The notes beneath the pieces are model-generated. The model did not search any database and had not been told where the DNA came from. It worked only from the letters and a program-made list of their open reading frames with translations. This document shows positions 63,283-64,000 of a stretch of DNA of 64,000 bases, one piece after another. The stretch is from NCBI GenBank assembly GCA_029881795.1, contig JAOULX010000006.1, positions 62,001 to 126,000 of the forward strand, given 5' to 3'. The position numbers and the translations under genes were made by a program. This DNA is from Gammaproteobacteria bacterium. Its GTDB lineage: Bacteria > Pseudomonadota > Gammaproteobacteria > SZUA-229. Positions within the stretch are counted from its first letter, which is position 1, and each line of letters opens with the position of its first letter.

Positions 63283-64000
63283 ATCCATTTTTGTATGCAA
63301 CTAATAAGATCGTTGAGTTCATAAGGTTTAGTTACATAGTCGTCCATACCGGCGTCATAACATAATTGCGCATCATCTTTCATGGCCAGAGCGGTTAAAG
63401 CAATGATCGGGGTATGGCTACCCGTTTCAACTTTACGTATTTGACGGGTCGCCTCATAACCATCCATAACCGGCATTTGGCAGTCCATAAAAACAAGCGT
63501 AAACGGTTGCTCCTGGTATAAATCAAGCGCCTCCTTTCCGTTATTAGCAATAACAACAGAGAAACCGATATTTTCAAGAAATGATCGGGCAATTAATTGA
63601 TTAACAATGATGTCTTCAACCAGTAATACATTCCCAGAAAATTTGACTTCGGTGGCTGTTTTTTTATTCTCGTTACTGTTGTTTACAGATTGATTTGTTT
63701 TTTGTGTTAATTCAAGTTCAATCCAGAATGTCGAGCCGATGTCTGGTGTACTCTCAACACCAATTGAGCCATGCATTAACTCAATAATATTTTTACTTAT
63801 GCTGAGCCCAAGGCCGGTACCGCCATACTTTCGGGTTGTTGATGAGTCGGCCTGTGTAAACTTTTCAAACAGTCTGCTTTGAACTTCTGGTGCTATACCA
63901 ATGCCGCTGTCTGATACTTCTATCCGGATTAGTGAGCTGTTAGCCTTTGATTCAATCAGCTGCGTGCTTACCTTTATTTCTCCGCTATCGGTAAATTTTA
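63279..64000 (-). CDS. Hybrid histidine kinase, C-terminal part (cut by window edge)
   Basis: The frame is open to the right edge (about 240 codons visible) and lacks its start. It first reads as the end of a HATPase domain: [20 protein letters not shown], then [20 protein letters not shown] and [21 protein letters not shown] linker leads to a receiver domain with [35 protein letters not shown] (phospho-Asp) and [14 protein letters not shown]. This is the BarA/ArcB-like hybrid kinase architecture. The upstream input domains lie outside the window. Confidence 0.93.
   Translation of the reverse strand, partial: KFTDSGEIKVSTQLIESKANSSLIRIEVSDSGIGIAPEVQSRLFEKFTQADSSTTRKYGGTGLGLSISKNIIELMHGSIGVESTPDIGSTFWIELELTQKTNQSVNNSNENKKTATEVKFSGNVLLVEDIIVNQLIARSFLENIGFSVVIANNGKEALDLYQEQPFTLVFMDCQMPVMDGYEATRQIRKVETGSHTPIIALTALAMKDDAQLCYDAGMDDYVTKPYELNDLISCIQKWI

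Overview
The window looks like chromosomal DNA of a gammaproteobacterium of moderate GC content. The main clues are E. coli-like YcaO, TrmH, CmoM, SlyD, RecQ and YgiQ orthologues, and a pgsA - tRNA-Gly - tRNA-Cys - tRNA-Leu order that matches the pgsA-glyW-cysT-leuZ order of enterobacteria. The free-living, signalling-rich gene content (four c-di-GMP-type or HDOD proteins, several hybrid kinases) would fit an aquatic gammaproteobacterium, perhaps near Methylophaga, but that genus guess is weak. No plasmid or phage backbone is seen.

Region by region. 1-10.5 kb: a complete glycogen/alpha-glucan locus, with glgA (cut by the left edge) and glgB on the minus strand, divergent from glgC, a GH57 enzyme, malQ and glgP on the plus strand. 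10.5-16.7 kb (minus strand): a CbiX/SirB-type chelatase-like protein, a TolC-type outer-membrane protein, an RND pump without an adjacent adaptor gene, and a thioredoxin-like protein. 17-22.4 kb: ycaO, a 7TMR-DISM diguanylate cyclase and an orphan HAMP-GAF membrane protein. 22.5-28.4 kb: an accessory island, AT-rich in its second half. It holds a decayed transposase tail, a cupin gene, a stop-codon-interrupted Y1-type transposase between near-perfect 21-bp inverted repeats, a small HTH gene behind two spaced direct repeats, an m4C-type DNA methyltransferase, and a convergent three-gene operon (DUF262 protein, HEPN protein, SmaI-like restriction endonuclease). The island ends next to the 3' end of tRNA-Leu.

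28.4-29.4 kb: three tRNA genes with a strong hairpin-T-run between tRNA-Gly and tRNA-Cys, then pgsA. 29.5-36.4 kb (plus strand): an FHA protein followed by a tightly packed operon that joins a complete Ser-phosphorylation partner switch (REC-HATPase, HDOD-PP2C phosphatase, RsbW-like kinase, STAS antagonist) to an MCE-type lipid ABC transporter (MlaE-, MlaF- and MlaD-like proteins and a PqiC/LinN-like lipoprotein). The STAS gene sits where MlaB would be expected. I infer that phosphorylation of this STAS protein gates the transporter, and I regard this as the most interesting hypothesis in the window.

36.4-50 kb: mostly housekeeping genes (DsrE-like, NUDIX, RecQ, EAL-HDOD, HIT, TatD, SprT-like, PfkB, MAPEG, TrmH, B12-binding radical SAM, DUF1244, DUF2288, YgiQ). 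50-54 kb: a PhnD-like binding lipoprotein paired with a hybrid histidine kinase. 54-64 kb: a Lon-related protease, CmoM, a GGDEF-EAL protein, SlyD, a double-thioredoxin protein, DUF523, a small unknown protein, MsrA and the C-terminal part of a hybrid histidine kinase cut by the right edge. All assignments come from reading motifs by eye and from memory of the families; no searches were run.
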